The notes below the pieces were generated by a model, which saw only the letters and a program-made list of their open reading frames with translations, was not told the DNA's origin and did not search any database. The translations under genes and the position numbers were made by a program. DNA of 64,000 bases from Ochotona curzoniae (taxonomy: Eukaryota; Chordata; Mammalia; Lagomorpha; Ochotonidae), in assembly GCF_017591425.1 (NCBI RefSeq), contig NW_024467106.1, positions 26,836,501 through 26,900,500 of the forward strand, read 5' to 3'. The first letter of the stretch is position 1; each line of letters begins with the position of its first letter. This document shows, in pieces, positions 22,490-34,984 of the stretch.

Positions 22490-22835
22490 TCTTAAAATAG
22501 GTATGAAAAACAAAGGGCTTCTATTTAAAATATGCAGTGAATTGTTTTAAATCTGAAGATCTCAGGAAAAGGCAGACAATTCACATAAGCAAAAATGTAA
22601 GTTGAAAGATGCACTGAAAAAAACAATTTCTGAAAAAAATGTAAATTTGAATGCAGATGACCTTTTATCAAATTAGCAAAATAAATTACAATTAAAACAC
22701 AAATGTGCTGGCAAGACTTCAGAAAACACAGGTAGCCAGCTGATGTTTTATATGTTGTGGTTCATTCACACTTTCTTTAATAATTTACTTTTGAATGCAG
22801 CTCAAAGAAATAATTACACATGCACAAGCTGACAC
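22490..22835 (+). repeat. Old L1 fragment, sense
   Basis: Phrases gcagacaattcacataagc, atgcagatgaccttttatca and aatgtgctggcaagacttc suggest the L1 3' ORF2 region. Confidence 0.5.
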
Positions 22836-22839
22836 TCCA

Positions 22840-23440
22840 GTGTGGTTGCTTCCGCCACGGTACACGTCGGTGCTGTGAATCTGCTCATGTGTGACTTGCA
22901 GTCAGGGGAGTGATGGCCATGAACAGGGAGCTATGTTGATGCATACATCATTTCTTTTAGGGTGTCCTGAGCCATAGGAGGATACTTTTTCCTAATTTTG
23001 TAGAGTATGACTTGGGAATATGCACAACAGTACAAAAAATGACCAAAACAAAGAAAAGTACTATAGAAGCACCTTCCGTTAGTGGACATTGACGTTGGTT
23101 TAATGGCCTTGAGAGGTTTTTTGCACTTCTGTTGTGCTGTTCAGTGAAGCTGCAGCTGTGGACACTTTCTCTTGTGTTGAGGCTGCATTCATGACACTGG
23201 TTGTTGCTGGCAGTGATGCCCTGAGGGATCGCATCTCCAGAGGATGCAGAGCATCAGGTGGCAGATAGTGTGTGGTGCTGATTTTGTACAGTTACAGTTG
23301 CAGTTCCATGAGGTTAGCCCCTAACACTGCTGCTCCCTTGAGACCTCTTGTTTATAGTGTGGTTTTGCAGTACATGAGGGAGAGGAGAAAAAAAAGGAAA
23401 ATCTATAAATGCACAGCATTAAAGGCTGGTTACGTTAAAA
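22840..23440. other. ERP44 intron, possible unidentified old repeat
   Basis: Moderately GC-rich for the intron. Text such as gcagctgtggacactttctc and gttgaggctgcattcatgac did not match a family I know. Confidence 0.35.
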
Positions 23441-23443
23441 AAA

Positions 23444-23793
23444 AAAAATCATAAATTGGGGCCTGGCGCGGTGGCACAGTGGTTAAGGTTCTCGCCTTGC
23501 ACGCCCAGGATCCCATATGGGCGCCGGTTCTATCCCGGCAGCCCCACTTCCCTTCCAGCTCCCTGCCTGTGGCCTGGGAAAGTAGTCGAGGACGGCCCAA
23601 AGCTTTGGGACCCTGCACCCGCGTGGGAGACCCGGAAGAGGCTCCTGGCTTCGGACTGGCATAGCATCGGCCCGTTGCGCTCACTTGGGGAGTGAATCAT
23701 CGGGCGGAAGATCTTCCTCTCCTCCCCTCTGTATATCCACCTTTCCAATGAAAAAATAATAAAAATAAATCTTAAAAAAGAAAAATCATAAAT
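23444..23793 (+). repeat. C-SINE, young, with 13-bp target duplication
   Basis: AAAAATCATAAAT at 23444-23456 and 23781-23793 bound a near-consensus element, 23457-23780 (ggggcctggcgcggtggcac to aaataaatcttaaaaaag). Confidence 0.95.
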
Positions 23794-24042
23794 CACAATG
23801 TATCTGTTGAAGTGATAGAAAATGTTTGGTGAAACGTGCCTAAGAATTAGAACACAGAACTGAGAACATAGATGCCATGATTACAATCATGTGGAGATGT
23901 TTGATCTGTATTTTACTGTAAACTTTACAGTAGGATGGGATTGTAGGTAAAATGTAAGTTTTTTTTTAATATTGCGAAGTTGTTAAAAGCGGTTAGTCCA
24001 TTTCTACAATGTAAGCTAAATTTTTATTTGACTGTTTTTTAG

Positions 24043-24145
24043 AATTCCCGGAAAACTCAAGCAGTTTGTGTTTGACTTACATTCTGGAAAACTACACAGA
24101 GAATTCCATCATGGACCCGATCCCACGGACACAGCTCCTGGAGAG
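24043..24145 (+). CDS. ERP44: ERP44 coding exon, residues 340-373 (histidine-rich C-tail)
   Basis: The acceptor is actgttttttag and the donor is GTAAAA at 24146. The first base completes Leu339; the frame then reads IPGKLKQFVFDLHSGKLHRE and FHHGPDPTDTAPGE. His357 and His361 correspond to mature His328 and His332, the other two members of the zinc-binding histidine cluster of the C-tail, so the pH/zinc gate is intact. The upstream intron is 6.8 kb. Confidence 0.96.
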
Positions 24146-26049
24146 GTAAAACCTGCTTGTTTTTTCAAGGAGGTCTGAACTTGTTGCATAGGCTTTATGT
24201 TTGTAAGGAACTTCTGAATATAGTCTAGAAAGTAGATAAATGCTGCTGCTTTTTAATTAATTTTAAAATGTTTAGACTTTCAGAAAAACTGCAAGAATAT
24301 TTTAGTATAGCTTACAGATCATACAGACCTGGATGATCCAAGTCTCTAACCTCTATGGAACATGGCTAACAAAAGGTTAATTATAGTTCGTTTTAAATAG
24401 AAGTAGGAATTGAAGGTAGACAAATCAGTGAAGAAATCAGTGGATTCCATGAATTATTTAAACCTTCGTGTGTCGCTTAAAGATTGATTTATACTATAAA
24501 GAAATAGTTTGTTATTTTTACTAAGCCATCCTAAGAACCTTCACACACATAGTATTTAGAATGCTCAAAATTTATGGCCTAATGCAGCTTTCTAAATTTA
24601 TTGAAATTTTATCTTTGCATACGTATTTTTTAACCTGAGAATTTGATATTGTACTTTGTGATTTCAGTTAAAAGCAGTTCCTGTTTTACTGCGTTGCACA
24701 TTGATGTGTTAGGATTTGTTTAGATCATGCCTGAGAGGAAAATATATACCAACAATCTCCTGTTTTGTTTCCCCAAACCTTTAGCCACTATATTTCCCTA
24801 AGAACTTCATATGTAGTCTGTCTCTTCTTCTCTGTTTCAAGTAAAATAAATCTCTTTAAAAAATAAGAAAAGATTGAATTGTTACAAGCTCAGAGTCAAG
24901 AGTTGTCTTTAGGAGTCTGATGACGTGCTGTTCCTTGAGGTCAGATTGTTCTTCAGTAATGAAGCAGCTGTAGGATGGAGCAGCCTACCTGAGGGCAGTG
25001 GCACAGAGGTGACTGTTTTCTTACAAAAGGTCTTCCTTTTAGGAAAAGTGTACCTTGCCATTACTGTATTCTCATGTTTTATTTCCATTTTTCCATTAAA
25101 CAATAAATACCTTTTATTTTATCCATTTTGTGCACTAATTAATACACGCTGTAAATGCGTGATTTACAGTAATGATAATTTTGTTTGATTATTCTGAACA
25201 TATTTCGGCAAAATAATGTTATTGGGAAGAGAACTATGGCAGTCAAGTAGTTTGTAGGCGTGTGTTTCAATTACAGTGGGAAAGTGGCATCGCCCTGCAA
25301 CACAACACCACAGCCCGTTTCAGGAGCTGTCGCATAGAGACGAAGTATAGAAACTACACCGCCTTTCCTTTAGAATTCTTGGAAGTCATATTTGTCCACT
25401 GTTGGTACCGAAGTAAGATACTATAGAAATGTTATCTTTCATTATTAAAGTGTTTTTCTTTCCATTCCTTAATTTAACAAGTTTTGATAATTTTTGCCAT
25501 CAGAAAATTGATAAATGCAAGCCACACCCACAGAACAGGGGCCTTTAGTTCTGTCAGCGGCTGTGACGGGATGGTGTATGAAGTGGAACCTCAATGCGGA
25601 GGAGACCTTTTTCTGCCAGGGGTCATTTGGATACATAAAACATTATTGTAGGCCATACAAAATAAACAACTTACTATGTAGTCTGCTATAACATCTCAAG
25701 TCCTATCAGCAGTTGTCTTGGCATGGTCCAACCAAATGGTTTTGCAAGTCTTGCATGGTCCACAGCTGGACATTCACCACCCTTTCCCTACAAGATATTT
25801 CAGGAAGGCACCCAGTGCCCAACATGCTCCAGAAGCCCCAGCAGGGCCGTCATCACTGGCCCATCACAGTCCTGTCCTGGAGACTCTGAGAAAGGGCATT
25901 TGGAATTAGGAGAGCAGGATTTCCAGATAAGCCGCAGTCTTTGATACACAGTTGCTGCCTTTTATTGCTTAATAAAGTTACCATTTATTTTATAGAGTAT
26001 AATGCCATAAAACATATTGACATAAAGTATTTTATTCTTTCTTTTGTAG
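24146..26049. other. ERP44 last intron
   Basis: 1.9 kb, mostly unique. Positions 24815-24865 look like a C-SINE 3' tail (ctcttcttctctgtttcaag, aaataaatctctttaaaa). The GC-richer patches near 25250-25420 and 25700-25900 were not recognised. Confidence 0.5.
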
Positions 26050-26151
26050 CAAGTTCAAGATGTAGCAAGCAGTCCACCCGAGAGCTCCTTCCAGAAACTA
26101 GCACCCAGCGAATATAGGTACACTTTATTGAGGGATCGAGATGAGCTTTAA
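26050..26151 (+). CDS. ERP44: ERP44 terminal coding exon with RDEL retrieval signal and stop
   Basis: The acceptor is tcttttgtag. The exon encodes the last 33 residues, from QVQDVASSPPESSFQKLAPS to LLRDRDEL, then TAA at 26149-26151. The RDEL tetrapeptide is the KDEL-receptor ligand that keeps ERp44 cycling between ER and early Golgi. The segment before it is the mobile part of the C-tail that covers the substrate site. Val replaces the Ala I recall at the second position of this exon. Confidence 0.97.
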   Translation, partial: QVQDVASSPPESSFQKLAPSEYRYTLLRDRDEL

Positions 26152-26253
26152 AAACTTGAAAAACGATTTGCAAGCCTTTTGACCACAGCATCAGCTTACA
26201 TGGTGGAAATAGTAAACCTATATTTTCATAATTCTATGTGTATTTTTATTTTG

Positions 26254-26259
26254 AATAAA
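26254..26259 (+). promoter_or_regulatory. ERP44: Candidate ERP44 poly(A) signal (AATAAA)
   Basis: An AATAAA hexamer lies 103 bases after the stop codon, with a T/GT-rich stretch (gttttgggttttt) about 10 bases downstream, the usual layout of a cleavage site. This would give a very short 3'UTR. A second AATAAA at 29778-29783 could serve a longer isoform. Transcript data would be needed to say which is used. Confidence 0.6.
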
Positions 26260-27880
26260 CAGAAAGATGTTTTGGGTTTTTAATTTTTTTTCTCCCCCTG
26301 ACTCAAAATGCATTGTCATTTGGTATAGCCTCTTTTAAAAATTTTTGCTAGGGTAAAAAAAAATAAAAACCAGAGGCCTATCTTCACTTTCAACCTGTCC
26401 TGTAAAATTTTTATAAACAAAAGGTGACATTGCTAAAAACATGTGACTAACATGCATTGCTAGGATGAGGAGACCTGAGGGATGCCTCCTGTGTAGTAAG
26501 TGATTTTCTTTCTTTCCATATGACCAATTCTGTTGGCATTTTCAATATCACATTTCTCAAAGCTAAGGGGGTGTATACATATATATTCTGGATACTTGGG
26601 AGGGGAATAAATTTAAATTTTCTCACTGTGTGCTGTGTTTCCCTGATTGGTTGGATGTTGCTTATAAAAATTCCATAGTAGCATATTCTGGATTCTTAAT
26701 GTATAACTTAAACATACTACAAAAGAGGAGGAGAGCCATAAGCCAGACATTTGGCAGAAATTGTTCTTAGGAATCAAGAAACAGAATGAAAAGTGTTATT
26801 AAATTTGTATGTGTTTGTCTTAAAAAAGCATTTGGAATTTTGAATGTTTTCTACCTATATTTGAGAAAGGAAGGTACTAGTGGAGCAGGTTACCATTTTA
26901 ATACTAGATGGCTTTAAGACTCCTCCTAGCTAAGACTGTAGTTTCCAAAGAGAAATTTTGTTTCTGTAATTCTACTCCATCTTGTAGAGTCTGATAATTG
27001 TATAGACCAAAAACAGCAACAGTAAGGGTCATGTGTATTCAGGTTTTTTTTTCCCATTGTGTAACTGTTTGAGGACCCTATCCCCTCTAGATTCCCTGGA
27101 TTCCCAGGCCCACGGTGTGCAGTCAGATGGGTCCCTGTGCCAGGGAATGGAACCAGAGGGAGAGGACCCTCGGTGCCGTATCAGGATATCCAATGCTGGA
27201 GGACAGACAGGCTTTCCTCTGGGCCTGGATAGGTGCTATAGGCCAAGGGTCATTTTATACTTGGGATATAAGTTCCAGTTTCAGGAAAGAATATTTTTAA
27301 GCTCAACAGGCTGACATGTGCCATTATATGTAGTTTGTAATATATGTCACATCTTCCAGTCCTTTTACAATGAGTATTTATAATGGATATTTAATAATTA
27401 TTATTTTTAAAACTCAGCCTACAATTCTTAGTCATGCATGAATTACCCATAGTTTCCATAGTTTTATTCAGAAAATAAATGTTGATAATAAGGGGCATGT
27501 TTACTATATTTTACCAGATTGTGACTAGAAAGCTAGGACAGAACTTTCTAGAGTTTGGGCCTCAGTTCTGTTCTCATCATTATATTTGATCAGTAACTTG
27601 AATGAAGTCAGAGTTGTGGTAGTGAATCTGAGGATGGACCAAATCTCCAGGGTCAGCATGAAAATTCACAAGCATTCAACAAGTTTATATATAAGACCAA
27701 AAGCAGCCCATGCAATTAATTGGTTTGAAAAAATAATAAACACAAGATACCACTCAAGTATTGGGTTGCAAGGAGCTTGCTTCAAAGTGGTAATTATGAG
27801 GAGCACATGCTCAGTGCGACGTAGGTAACCATGAATTAAGAAGTGAGAGATGTGAAGATGCACGAGTTAAAGTTGATGCA
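26260..27880. other. Region 3' of ERP44, no feature seen
   Basis: Could include a longer ERP44 3'UTR. The open stretch at 27033-27314 has no recognisable protein homology. Confidence 0.4.
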
Positions 27881-27899
27881 TACTTAGGCTTAGGCTGTA

Positions 27900-28018
27900 A
27901 CCCTGCCATGTCGTTGTCTTCTCTGCCCTGTGAAGCCATTGAGGACAAGGACACTGCTTTTTGTATCTTCAGTGGATACAGCCCTCATTGAATGTTTCCT
28001 GAATGAATGAGGAGCAGA
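27900..28018 (+). repeat. L2 3' end
   Basis: Phrases gaagccattgaggacaagg, ttttgtatcttcagtgg and cctcattgaatgtttcctg followed by aatgaatgagg are the standard L2 tail (stop…gagggcagggac…ctcaataaatatttgttgaatgaatga). Confidence 0.75.
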
Positions 28019-28239
28019 GTGATTTGGGATAATTTTTGTACTCAGCACTCATCAGGATTTAGTGCCCATTTCATACAAGAGCACTTACGGCTTGTAAGGG
28101 GTTTTAAAATGTAGGTGTTAAGGCTGTTTTGCTTGCAGACTGCTCGGGTCTGAGAACAGCCTATTGAAATTTAAAGGGTTGGTATAGTCTGTGGATCCCA
28201 GGGGTTGAACTGGGTTTAGGGGCAGGCGTAGGGAAGCAT

Positions 28240-28720
28240 ATTTCCATCTGGCATCTATTGAATGCAAAGGCTTTTAATTATAATATGGACACAGAGATGG
28301 ATAAAGTATTATTTCTACCCTCAAGTTACTTCTAGTCTGGTTAGGCAGATGGATATCTAAATAGAAAATAGAGGTTCATGTGGCAGAAAGGAGTGCTGAG
28401 TCTCAAATAGTTTATAGAGGAGATAGCTATTATGCTGGTTATGTGTTCTTCAGAATGTAAGGAATCAGAGTGGAAGGATAATCTGAGGAAAGATATGAAA
28501 CAGCAACTGCATTCAAGAAAACAAGTTCCCGTACTAGGGCCAGTGCATTGGGGGTCAGGAGGAAATGAGAGATTGAAGATAGACATGGGAGCTGAGCATG
28601 CGGGGCCTTGTGTGCTGAGCTGAGGAGTTTGGAGCTGCAGAGAGGCATCACCAGATTTCAGGCAGGGAAGGAGGTTCATATTTAAGTTTGATTGTAAGAA
28701 TGGTGTGGATGCAGGTTCCA
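28240..28720 (+). repeat. Ancient interspersed repeat, family not named
   Basis: Phrases acacagagatggataaag, accctcaagttacttctag, atgcggggccttgtg and accagatttcaggcaggg follow a common mammalian repeat that carries agtccctgccctcaaggagc and gccttgtaggcc. I cannot name it reliably. Confidence 0.45.
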
Positions 28721-28729
28721 AAGCATAGA

Positions 28730-31700
28730 CTTCCCCTCGTGTCCATGAATATCCATGGGTTTTATAGGTAGGTTCCCCCTCCATTCATCCAGCCTAGCCT
28801 AGGCTTCAGGCTTCTCAGATGTGGGGAAGGGGGGGACACAGAACTAGACTGAAGACAGAATCACAAAACCCAAACAAGGAGCAAGCTTTTGTGCTTTGCG
28901 GCTAGTTTTGCTCTTTTTCAGGAATCCTTCCAGCTGTGAGCCAACCATACAAAGATGGAAACTTTCTGTGACAACAGTCTAATTTTTTGTTGTTGTTAAA
29001 TGAAACCACCCAGGAAGATAAGGTTCTGAAGTTAGAGCTCTCTGAAGTCAGATTGTTACAGATCGTGTGTAGGAGGACAAACTGGCATGGAAAGAGCTGG
29101 AAAGGATGAAACGAAGATGAAGTATTCCAGCTCAGGAACAGCTCCCTGTTTATAGACAGTACACATTGCCATGAAGGCTTTCGTGTGCTTTGGCTTGAAT
29201 GTAAAATAGTACAATGAATGGATTGGTAATCATGAAAAGTAGGATAGCTCAACTCTTAATTGTGTCTCTGAAAGAGATAGTCTGGTTGGACACAAAATAA
29301 CAGAATTGAAGGGAAGGAAAAAAATACCTTGCCACCTTAAATGATTTCCAGGCTGTTAGGCCCACACTTCTATCTGCCAAGAGCTGCTGGGAGTTGCAGT
29401 TGCTTTCTGTTAACAACTACTGGGAATTTCTGAGAAACCTTGGATAATATAGTGACAGAAGACTAGGAATGGCCAAATAGTATCCCTGCTTTCAAAATAA
29501 TAATTATTAATGGCTTTAGCTATTCTAAAATATAACCTTATGAACCAAACTGAAATATTAGCCTGTATTGGAGGAAAAGTTATTAAGTAGATATAAAGAA
29601 CAAAGCAGTTGCCAACTTTTAAACACAATAAAGACCATGAAGACTTAAGTTGTTTAAGGACTTAAATTGTTTTTTGACAATTATAACTGTTTTCTGTGTT
29701 CTTAAAAAGGTTGGAGAGGACCTATGCTTAGCAATTGTTTTTTAGCTGTGTCTGAATTTTTGTATGTATTTCCAAGTAATAAAACTATATTTATAAAATA
29801 TTTCTATATTTGAGACTTTTTACTAATCCACTTTGTTACAGCTTTGTCACAGATGTGATCATATTGTAGAAACATTTTACTCATCATCTAGCTCATCAAG
29901 AGTCTGATTTTTCCAGGTTAAAAATCTGTGTTTAGGTAATTTCACTGTACTTGGATTTGAATGAGCTCTGTGGTTCCGCTCTGCTGATGTCTCACCTTGG
30001 CCTTGGCGCAGAAGCATCAAAGCTCCCTCTCGAAGAGCACACACTGGGGAAGCTGCTGCCGCCACACAACAGGAGTAGGTTTTGGAATCACTGGAGCAGG
30101 AAATGTGCAACTTTCAAATTAATTTTCCAAAATACTCCCCAGCAATTTCCTCATACTCAGCCCCAGTGCCTAGGATCCTGCCAGTGCCCCCTAGCCCTGC
30201 CTGTGCTTTGGGGCACCAAGTCTATTTAGAGTTTGAACCACATGTAAATTCCTTTCCTTGCTCATCACCTGAATGTCCTCAAAGCAGGACAGCTGTCTTG
30301 TATTCTCAGCAACTTGTGGCAGTGAAGGCAGTCAGGAAGTCACTGATGGAAAAAGGTAGTAACTGAACAGCCACATGCACGAAAGGACTAGAAAGCAGCA
30401 TGATTCCTGGAATAGACTCGGCTAACTCACTGGAAAAATCTTACCTCATGGTTTTTCTCAGCCATAACTGCCTGGATGAATTTAGTTACTTCCAACCCCA
30501 TGTCCTAAACTGGCTTTGGGACCCTAAGAATTTTGTCAGCGTAGGTTCAAATATTGCAGCACACATTAACCCAGAGATAACTTAAGGATCAGGGTGACAC
30601 ACCAGTGAGTGCCCTCTTGGGAACTGCAGAATCCTGTAGGGGCCCTGGGAGGTTTCTCAAGAACGTTGCCCATTTTGCAGGAAGTAGATAGGAACCAACC
30701 TTGAGAACCAGGGACCTTTCCTGGAGGAAGTGATTTTTTTTTATATAGGAAAAGGAGCTGTGCTCTGCTAAGCACAGGATGCTCCTTCCTTCGAGGAGAA
30801 TTCTGCTAATCGAAGTGATCATTCTCTTTCTGCAAGTGTTAAGTATTGTTGTCCAGTTGTTTCTTCAACTGTGGTCCATTCAGATAAAAGGATTTTTTTG
30901 TTGCCTATCCAGGTTGTGTGCTCTGTGTATTACTTAGATGGCTGCCAGAGGAAAGATATATGTCCTCTATGTCCTGTAAAAATTTGCAGAGGGAGAATTA
31001 GATCACACCTGAAAGCCTCCGATTCTGTGTTGCTCAAACAGCATCCCTGGCTGTGCACATGGCAAGAAAAACAGAACAAGGCATCACTCGTGACTTATCG
31101 TTCTGACTAAGGAGCATGGATTTTGGCTTTTAAACACTGCTTAATAGTCCATTTCAGAAACTTTTGAGGATTCCAAGATAAAGTTCCACTTCTGTGGGTT
31201 CTAGAATCAAAACCGCCCAAGCTCTGCTTTGTTACATTTCCTACTTGCCATTTCTTCAAATGTTACTGATGATACTTTACCATCTCATCCAGGCAAGTGG
31301 CAGCAGCCTAAAACAACGTACTGTAGAGCACAAAGGGGCAATGGAGGATTAGTAAATATCAAATACTTTATTACTTTTCTTTCCCTCCAACTCACTGGTC
31401 AAATCAGGCTGAGCATTTGCATTGGAGACCTGGGTTCAAATCCTGTCAAGTGTCTGTCTCTTAATATCAGCCCTATTCTTGTCTGACTCTGTTCTTGCAT
31501 GACAGAGCCATTAACTCCCACTGTTCTCCCACCCCAGCCTCCATATCACTGCTAGTCCGTCAAACTACATCTCCCTGGCTCCCAAGTATTCTGACCCCAC
31601 AGGAAACAAATCAGTCCAAATTGATACTCTCCTATACCCTTTCTCTCCCAAGTCTCCACCTCCATCTGAAACGTCTCCATTCATAGCTTCCAAGTCCTAG

Positions 31701-33500
31701 AGACAAGTTTTGGATTTCTTCTGTCACGTTATTAATACACAGAAGTCAGTCTGTCCTGGAAAACTGGATCCCCCAAAAGGGTAGACGTACATGCTGTGAC
31801 CTCATCATCTGACAATGTCTTGGTAGGGGGTGTAGTTGCTATTTCCCTTATCACTCTCATGCCAAGAAGTGCTACAAGAAACAGATGATACATCCCCTGA
31901 CCTGATGGAAGTTGGTTGGAGACCAACCTGCGAAGTCCTAGAACATTGCAGAATTAACCACTAATGGATATGGGAACCACTGACTCACAGTTGTCAAGAA
32001 ATGTCTAAAGAAATGGAGAACTGGACTGTGAAGAATTAGCCCTGTAAGAGTAAACTCTGACTTTTCTCAGTAGGTTTTCAACAAGCATGTATGGAAAGCA
32101 CAGTTAGGCAGGAAAAAGTGGGCAGTCAGCATGAGGCAGGGGATCTCATCATAAGAAAGCGCAAATCACTTATGTATGGGAAAGACAAGCAAGTATTTCA
32201 GCAAATGTGAGATTTACTACTTACCTGTCAACAAAGGCAAACTAACAGACCCAGAGGGTATTGACACAAAGCCACAATTCCTTTAAACAACGATTACATT
32301 TTAAACAGGTAAAACCGCCCTAGCTAGAATGTGTTTTCATCACTCAGCTACACTTGGCTGGGTGTTCTCTGAGCACTCTGTGGTATTTTAGGTTTGTACC
32401 CTTTGTATGTGGTAGTTACCCTAGAGGCCCAGAATGCCATCCTAATCCTCAACTACCACATGATGCACAAGGTCTTCCCCTTCTTTTCCAAGTAGAGTTA
32501 GTCATTCTGTTATTAACACCATTTTTTGTATGATTTTGTCCATCCCTTTTTGGGTACTTCTGTGTTTACTGATTGACTTTTGTAGGCACTGGATTTCATT
32601 AGCCAGAATGGATACACTGTGTAGGTCTACAATTTTTCCATTTGTGGCCCCAGCACTTAACACACAACAGGACACCAGTTAAATAGTTTATTTGCATGTT
32701 TCCGTATTCAAGCACCACTTGGCAACATAATAAATGACAGGTGGGTATAGTAAATTTTACAGAATCTCACCATTGGGCTTTTCTTGCTGATTGTGGTTAA
32801 CATCAACGGTTTAACAACAAAATGGAAGACATCTTTAAGGGGCTTACTGAAACTCAAGTGGACATCTTAGTGATTCACCTTACGTTAAGAATAAAGGTCA
32901 AATACTTGAGAAGTGAATGCAAGTTGTGACTACTCGTTGTCTTTCCTGTATGATGGCCCCCTCAGGGCCAGATCGATGAAGCTGCTGGACAACGCTCAGG
33001 CTCAGCTCTGAGGCGCACACATCACACGTTTGAAGTTTAAGACTTTCCAAGGAACAGTATCCCATCTTCTTGGGAACAGTATTTCTTTAAGAAACATGTT
33101 CTGAGCTTGTTTACAAGCTTAAAGTTCAGTTGACACGTTTTGCAAACTGAAGTATTACAGGAAATATTTTAGGCCAGAGAATGTGAACATATATTACCTT
33201 CAGCACAGAAAAAAACCTTAAAATTGTTCCTGTGGAATATTTATTTTTTTAATGACACTGACAGACAGCTAGTAGTGAGTTGGAAGAGATAAAGCTAGGA
33301 CCAGAATTTGGAAGGCTGAGAGCGCATGTCTAAAAGGGGTTTGAGCCTATTTGGTGTTTAAGTGGAGAATGCAGAAAAATGAAAGATCAACCTGATACTT
33401 CTGCAGCAATGGTGTGAGGATCAGAGAGGTTCAGAGTTGAGGAAGATCAAGTATGGGGTGTGAGGCAATAGTCTGCTAGTAGAGTAAAGCCTGTGAATAC
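28730..33500. other. Intergenic DNA, mostly unannotated
   Basis: No gene recognised. Small hints only: a MIR-like core at 31408-31445 (gcattggagacctgggttca) and an L2-like tail at 32630-32690. An AATAAA at 29778 might be a distal ERP44 signal. A pyrimidine-rich stretch lies at 31495-31730. Confidence 0.4.
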
Positions 33501-33514
33501 ACTTAGAAATGATG

Positions 33515-33726
33515 GCGGGGGAGGGGGGAGGCACTGTGGCACAGCACAAAAGCAATTCTCTGCCTGTGGCACCAGCATCCTTTATGGGCACCAGTTCAAG
33601 ACTCAGCTGCTACATTTCCAATCTAGCTCCCTGCTAATGTGCTTGGGAAAGCAGCAAAGGACAGCCCAAGTCTTGGGCCCTGCAGCCATGTGGGAGATGC
33701 AGATGAAGTTACTGCCTTCTGAGGGG
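33515..33726 (+). repeat. C-SINE, older subfamily, truncated 3'
   Basis: From ggaggcactgtggcacagc to gggagatgcagatgaag; the usual 3' T/CT-rich tail is missing. Confidence 0.78.
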
Positions 33727-33768
33727 CTTAAAAAGGAGAAAGATGGGCTTAAAAAGGAGAAAGATGGG
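33727..33768 (+). repeat. 21-bp direct tandem repeat
   Basis: The unit beginning cttaaaaaggag and ending aaagatggg occurs exactly twice (33727-33747, 33748-33768); a diverged third copy (aaaaaaggagagagatg) follows the next SINE at 34091-34107. Confidence 0.95.
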
Positions 33769-34090
33769 CTCGGTGGCGTGGCCTAGCGGCTTAAGTCCTC
33801 ACCTTGAACGCACCAGGATCCCATATGGGCGCCGGTTCTAATCCCGGCAGCTCCACTTCCCATCCAGCTCCCAGCTTGTGGCCCAGGAAAGCAGTCGAGG
33901 ACGGCCCAAAGCTTTGGGATCCTGCACCCGTGTGGGAGACCCAGAAGAAGTTCCTGGATCCTGGCTTCGGATCAGCATAGTATCGGCCGTTGTGCTCACT
34001 TGGGGAGTGAATCATCGGACGGAAGATCTTCCTCTCTGTCTCTCCTCTATGTATATCTGACTTTCCAATAAATAAATCTTTAAAAAAAAA
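33769..34090 (+). repeat. C-SINE, young
   Basis: Near-consensus, ctcggtggcgtggcctagcg to aataaataaatctttaaaa. The flanking aaaaaggagaaagatg / aaaaaggagagagatg serve as the target duplication. Confidence 0.93.
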
Positions 34091-34355
34091 AAAAAAGGAG
34101 AGAGATGCATCCAACTTTAAAGTGAAATTGACAGGACTAGGGTAGATAGAATGGCTGGAGTAGGTGACAAACAGGAATCCCAAAGACAGCGACCCTAGAA
34201 AGCAGCTTTGGAAGAGACAGAACTGTGGTCTTGAGGTTCCCCCGTTCAGTTCTCTGTTGGAATGTTAATGCTGGTCTAAGAGCCCACTACCCTAGGCAGG
34301 CAACTTAATAGGGCACAGCTAAAGCTCAAATCAACTTTAAGATTTTTTTTTTTAG

Positions 34356-34430
34356 ACCATGCTTAGAATCCTAGCTCCTGTGCTAACTAGCTTTGTGATC
34401 TCAAGAAAAACATTCGACTTTGGCACCTTT
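34356..34430 (+). repeat. MIR fragment
   Basis: Phrases ttagaatcctagctcctgtg, ctaactagctttgtgatctc and agaaaaacattcgac match the MIR core. Confidence 0.6.
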
Positions 34431-34630
34431 TTTGTTTTTGGCTTTTCATTTCATTAATACAACAGATGTATTTTTTGTCTAACAAAATAATTTCCTTGAC
34501 AGGGGGAGAGCAGATACCAACTGAGTCTTTTACCATTGATTATCTGTGATATTCCAAAAGTTTCTATTCAGAAGGTGTCAAGCCAGTGACCATAAACAGT
34601 GAGAACAACCACTCAGAAAAAAAGATGAAG

Positions 34631-34950
34631 GGCTCGGCACAATAGTGTAGTGGCTAACATCCTCACCCTGCATGTGCCGGGATCCCATATGGGCACCGGT
34701 TCTAATCCCAGCAGCCCCACTTCCCACTCAGCTCCCTGCTTGTGGCCCGGGAAAGCAGTCAAGGATGGCCCAAAGCCTTGGGACCCTGCACCCGCATGGG
34801 AGACCTGGAAGAAGCTCCTGGCTTCAGATTAGCTCATTTCTGGCCATTGCAACCACCTGGGGAGTGAATCATCGGACAGAAGATCTTCCTCTTTGTCTGT
34901 CTCCTCTCTGTATATCTGACTTTGCAATAAAAATAATTCTTTTCTTAAAA
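34631..34950 (+). repeat. C-SINE
   Basis: From ggctcggcacaatagtgtag to gcaataaaaataattctttt, with aagatgaag before it and aagatgatgaag after it as probable target duplication. Confidence 0.9.
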
Positions 34951-34984
34951 ATAAGATGATGAAGTGTTAATAAACACAAGGCCT

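Larger units (their letters stand above)
1..26259 (+). other. ERP44: ERP44 gene, 3' half (last six exons, five complete introns)
   Basis: Six exons in order, each with AG acceptor and GT donor, keep one open frame that matches ERP44 (ERp44/TXNDC4) residues 196-406 and ends in RDEL then TAA. The family protein is a soluble PDI relative of the early secretory pathway: it binds Ero1, peroxiredoxin 4, IgM subunits and adiponectin through a cysteine in its N-terminal thioredoxin domain and returns them to the ER via the KDEL receptor. That catalytic domain is encoded upstream and is not here; the window holds the end of domain b, domain b' and the regulatory C-tail. Exon lengths are 58, 117, 112, 142, 103 and 102 coding bases. 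Introns span 0.87-9.3 kb and are rich in transposons. The gene converges on STX17. Exon numbering (probably 7-12 of 12) is from memory. Confidence 0.96.

Noticed and set aside
28341..28784. A 147-codon - strand frame
   Set aside because: It lies antisense to an old interspersed repeat (28240-28720), has no start context or family match, and its Ser/Cys-rich composition is typical of chance frames.
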